Of a DNA stretch of 64,000 nucleotides, positions 60,599 to 64,000 are shown in pieces. This stretch comes from Cannabis sativa. Lineage: Eukaryota; Streptophyta; Magnoliopsida; Rosales; Cannabaceae. The notes under the pieces were generated by a model that was not told the DNA's origin, made no database searches, and saw nothing but the letters and a program-made list of their open reading frames with translations. The DNA is taken from assembly GCF_029168945.1 (NCBI RefSeq), contig NC_083602.1, positions 79,752,600 through 79,816,599 of the forward strand, written 5' to 3'. How positions within the stretch are numbered: the first letter of the stretch is position 1; the number at the start of each line of letters is the position of its first letter. Both the position numbers and the translations under genes were made by a program.

Positions 60599-63500
60599 AT
60601 GTCTGCTTCTGGCTCAAAGTCGTCTAAGAAGAGCGGTAAGCGCCTGGCTAGCCTCGAGGAGGTCTCGCTGAGTCCTGTTGCCTAGGAGCGGTACAAGTCT
60701 CGGGCAACCGGATGGGAGGCGGCCGAGCTTCACTCCACTCTAACTTGTCCTCATCAGCAGGAAAACATTGTGGAGGTAGCTGGAATCAAGCCTTCCACAT
60801 CCGGAACCTACCATCGGCCACCTCGTGACGCAGAGACGCCCAACCATAACTACGGCGACTTCGGGGCCTGGAGCCCGACGCATTTGATGGCCGGGGCAAT
60901 GCTTCCTCTCCAAGACTATTTTGTTAATTTTTTAGTTTATATCGGCCTTGCGCCATACCAACTTATTCCCCAAGCATACCGCCTGCTTTCAGGCTTATTT
61001 ATTTTTTACTCCGCCCGGGGATGGGGCTCTCCCAGCCCGGCGGAGATATTGTATTTTTACGAACTTGTTTTTGTCCCCAAAAAGGGGGACAAACTTAAGG
61101 ACGGTTTTTATGGGTTCCGGGCCCACCCTCCTAATGAAGGGGTGGTCCCGTATAATAGGCAAACTCATGTTAAGGAGTATTGCCATCCGGAGCTCCTCAC
61201 TGAGTGGGTCAGGATTCCTTCTTACGAACGGACCGCACCTACTCAGGTCTTTCTCCGGAGAGCCCAGGCCTTTGCCTCTTATGACCAGGCTGATCTTTAC
61301 GTCGGGAACCTGGTCACTACGGAGAACTGCAGGAAGGCAAAACTCATCCTGCCGCACCAATCCGTGGAGGACTCTAACCTCTCTTGGGTTATCTGTCCCA
61401 ACGTGAGGGTGCCTGCGGCGGAGAAGACCTTCTGGGATGAGATTATAGCCACTACCGAGAAGAAGTACCAGGACTATCTCTACCGGAAGGCTCAGGAGAA
61501 GGCATATTCTAAGGCCCAGGCAGCTTCCGGGAGGCCACTTCGCGTGGGGAGCCCGGTCGAGAGAAGAAGCCAGGCGATCGCCGGGAAGCCCTTTCATATT
61601 GGGGACTCGGCGGAAAAAAGGTCTCCCAGGCCACAGCCTTTGGCTCAGGAGCCGAACACTGGGGCTCCTGGTGCCAGCACTTCCGGCTCCGGTGGTAAGT
61701 GTCGTTTAGCAGCTCATTATGTCCCTTCTGTTGGCGAGTATGCCAGTCTTAGGCCTGTAGGGTTCGATGAGCGTCTTTATAGGTTTAGGATGCCCTCGAC
61801 CCGGTGGGGAGACCATTTGAAGGAGTTTTATTTTTCCAACTTAGGAGATTTCCTAGGTCGGTCCCGGATGGGTTCTGGTCCTCCGGAGCCCGTCCCCTTA
61901 GGCCCTTCAGCTTATATTACATCCAGCTGGTTCCGGCCTTCGGACAGCTATCTCGGAGATGATGCTGCCAGCATCAAAATTCGGAACTTTGCTAGGGCCG
62001 AATTAGAGAGTCAGGGCAGGACTAGCTTGCTTGTCATACCTGAGTGTTGGTGGTTTCCCACGGATGTTCTAACACTTGCTTTCTTTCTTTTGTTGTAGCA
62101 GGTGCTTCCATGGACGCCATTTTGGCCGAACTTGCCGGGGTTCACACTCCTGAGGCTCCCCCTCCCTTTACTTCTTCCCAGATGGCCCCCCCTCTGAAGA
62201 TTTCTTCAAGTGCTCCTCCAAACACTATTGACTTAGTGGATGATGAGGTGCTCCCGGGAGAAGGTCAAGAAAAGCAATGGGGCTTTTCTGAGGAAGTTGA
62301 AGAAGGTGAAGGAGGGCACCGGGCTCTTCCTGAGGAAGTTGAAGAAGGTGAAGAAGAGCAAGAAATTGCTCTGATTCGCAAACGCAAAGGCAAAATGGTT
62401 GCCCAGGAGGAGCCCAAACGGCCACGGAGAGCTGATACTCCGGCCCACGGTCTCGATGGCGGGGTCTCCCCCATGGAGGAACACACTGCCCCTCCCAATA
62501 TTGTGCTGACTCCGGTTCCTTGAGATGAGGCGAGACAGGAGCTCCGGATAGCTTAACACAACTACGCCATGGACGAATACTCCTGGGGGTATGCTGAGGT
62601 GGAAGCCCTTTGGAGGGTCTTGCGAGTTTAGATGCAAAATACTCTAACCAACCCGGAATACCAGAATCCGTGGGATCTAAATTTGGATCCCCTGTCGAAC
62701 TGGTTCGGTCGCTTCCTCGGGCCCACCTTAGCTCCCTTTGTTGCAGAGATAACTGGCGAGTTTGCGTCCCAGCTTACCCGGTGTGCACCTAAGCGGTTCG
62801 CTGCTTGTGCATCCTTGAACTCCATCTTCCAAGTCCAGGATCTCAGCCATTCCCTCACTGTGGTAAGTGTTTGGTAGTTTGCTTTTTCCCTTATTGTTTT
62901 CTTTTTCCGAGATTCTTACTTGTACTTGTATATATTTTTTTTAGCTTGCTGTTGAAGCCGGCCGTCTCTCCAAGAACATAATCAACCATGGTTTCGTCCT
63001 GTCCGATTTTGGGGACATGGACGAAGTCAGGAAGATTCTTCAAGATCTTACTGCTGAGAGGCGGCTTTATCAGGAGGCTGCTGAGCGCCGGGAGGCTGCT
63101 GCCAAAGCTAATGAGGAAGAGGCCAAGCGGAGGGAAGCCCAGGCGGAGGCAATGATCCGGGAGGAGGCCTTGCGGAGAGATAGGCTGGAGGCCAGGCACC
63201 AGGAGGAGCTGAGGACGGAAGGTGAAGCCACTACAAAGGCCAGGCGGGAGCTTCGGAAGGCCAGGGAAGCCTTGGAGGAGATGGCTGTAAAGGTGAGGTC
63301 CTTAGAGGAAACTCACCAGGCAAACTTAGAATCCAGGGCCACCCTGGCCGCGGAGCTGAAGGAGCTCAGGGACTTCAAGGAACAAGCCTCAAAGAAGGCA
63401 AAAAGAGCTGAGCTTCTTTCTCCCGTCTCCTGCAGCCGGTGCGCCAAGCGTTTTGATGATGGCGTCTTCATGGCTTGGTCTACAAACGACCAGAACATCA

Positions 63501-63619
63501 AGCTTACCATCTACCCCAAAGCCGAGGAAATGATCGCCAAATTCCGGGAGAAGAAGAAAAAGCTTGATGCCATGGTGGAGGCACGCATCGGACCTCGTCT
63601 CCCTCCTCGCATCGATTAG
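60599..63619 (+). pseudogene. Extra ORF of a Tat element: Putative-gypsy-type-transposon (Transposase_28-like) protein with coiled coil
   Basis: The ATG at 60599 begins MSASGSKSSKKSGKRLASL. After a TAG at 60683 the same frame continues to 62098. That part contains the N-terminal domain known in plants as putative gypsy-type transposon: LMAGAMLPLQDYFVNFLVYI, GLAPYQLIPQAYRLLSGL, PSPAEILYFYELVFVPK and KDGFYGFRAHP. An acceptor (TTTTGTTGTAG at 62098) opens the next exon, with acidic repeats (EEVEEGE) and a basic patch (KRKGKM). Stops at 62521, about 62554 and 62629 break it. An intron at 62863-62944 joins HSLTV to LAVEAGRLSKN in frame. The last exon is a long coiled coil (63040-63420) with a conserved-looking CSRCAKRFDDGVFMAW tail. 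The function is unknown. The donor of the first coding intron is not resolved. Confidence 0.75.
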
Positions 63620-63964
63620 GCCGCTCCGAGTTTGACCCAGTACAATCAGGATTTCACTCTTTTTTTTTTATATATATATTTGTTTATTTACAGTTATTTT
63701 TCTTTTATTTAAGACAATATCTATATAGCTGTTTTTATTTAAAGGGGAGACAATTTCTAAGGCCTGTCCCCGGGCCATTTGTATATATTTAGACCTGCCC
63801 CTTAAGGCTAGGATTTTTATATTTATACATGATCTCTTTTGATGCACATATTTTTCTTTTGGACCTGTCCTTTCGATCAGGATGTTTATACCTATGCTTT
63901 TTATTTTTGTGCATACTCTTTTTGACCTGCCCTTTGGGTCAGGATATTTTACTTAGTGACCTGC
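63620..63964. repeat. Hairpin-containing tandem repeats after the extra ORF
   Basis: After the stop comes T-rich sequence. Then GACCTGCCCCTT (63791), GACCTGTCCTTT (63862) and GACCTGCCCTTT (63931) recur about every 70 bp, each able to fold back (CCTGCCCTTTGGGTCAGG), with a related GGCCTGTCCCCGGGCC at 63760 and a partial unit at 63958. This is probably the 3' UTR. Confidence 0.6.
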
Positions 63965-64000
63965 TGTAATACCCAGAATTAAGAAAAGGATTAGCAAAAC
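63965..64000 (+). mobile_element. Start of a third chromovirus-like LTR, cut by the window end
   Basis: TGTAATACCCAGAATTAAGA and GGATTAGCAAAAC match the family start as read from the complement of 40333-40368 (TGTAACACCCTAGAATTAAG, GATTAGCAAAAC). Confidence 0.7.

Noticed and set aside
60995..61597. A 200-codon minus-strand open stretch opposite the Tat extra ORF
   Set aside because: It lies opposite the recognisable domain in the plus frame and has no similarity of its own.

Overview
The window is plant nuclear DNA, almost certainly eudicot: one intact, intronless host gene for an AGC-type protein kinase of the UNICORN (UCN/UCNL) type (32131-33372, minus strand) lies in a sea of nested retrotransposons of the kinds typical of plants (Copia with an initiator-tRNA-Met primer site, Tat-lineage Gypsy with a second archaeal-type RNase H, chromovirus-like solo LTRs, L1-type LINEs, a Harbinger-like MITE). 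The species cannot be fixed by eye; a rosid, possibly Rosales/Cannabaceae, is a low-confidence guess.

Left block (1-27471). One old Copia-type element on the minus strand spans the block and runs off the left edge. It carries a gag gene (773-1638) followed by only a stub of protease, so it is a gag-only (TR-GAG-like) element. Two younger elements of the same family, each about 10 kb with 1.9-kb LTRs, 5-bp target duplications and no coding capacity (LARD type), sit inside it: LARD-1 (2161-12417) in the leader, LARD-2 (16800-26809) in the 5' LTR. The three copies share a 3-kb AT-rich leader with short conserved GC-richer islands.

Middle block (27472-36617). The outer Copia element had inserted into a LINE (27472 to about 31290, minus strand). 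Then come about 0.8 kb of plain intergenic DNA, the UCN kinase gene with a TATA box and short pyrimidine-rich leader, a second degenerate LINE (33885-35402, plus strand), a Tat-type LTR remnant (35403 to about 36150), and the start of a plus-strand Tat-type gag.

Right block (36618-64000). The plus-strand Tat gag is split by a Copia-family solo LTR (36618-40740), itself split by a chromovirus-like solo LTR (38094-40368), and by a 478-bp Harbinger-like MITE (41633-42110). Next is a Copia gag fragment (42492-43052) joined to an old plus-strand Copia-family LTR (43053-53911), which was split by a complete but decayed 9-kb Tat element on the minus strand (44599-53615). The old Copia leader (53931-56488) is cut by the 3' LTR of another minus-strand Tat element (56489-57277). 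Beyond its polypurine tract a gene runs on the opposite strand (57611-63619), with its own TATA box, introns and a Putative-gypsy-type-transposon (Transposase_28-like) protein. It fits the antisense extra ORFs described in Tat elements. A chromovirus solo LTR (57654-59956) landed just downstream of its TATA box, and another LTR of that family begins at 63965.

The most interesting signals are a wobble-conserved stem in the Copia leaders, repeated motifs just upstream of where gag lies or was lost, a primer-site variant shared by both LARDs, a possible gag-terminal intron, the antisense gene in the Tat element, hairpins next to Tat polypurine tracts, and copy differences concentrated at CAG/CTG sites that look like base-calling errors at methylated cytosines.
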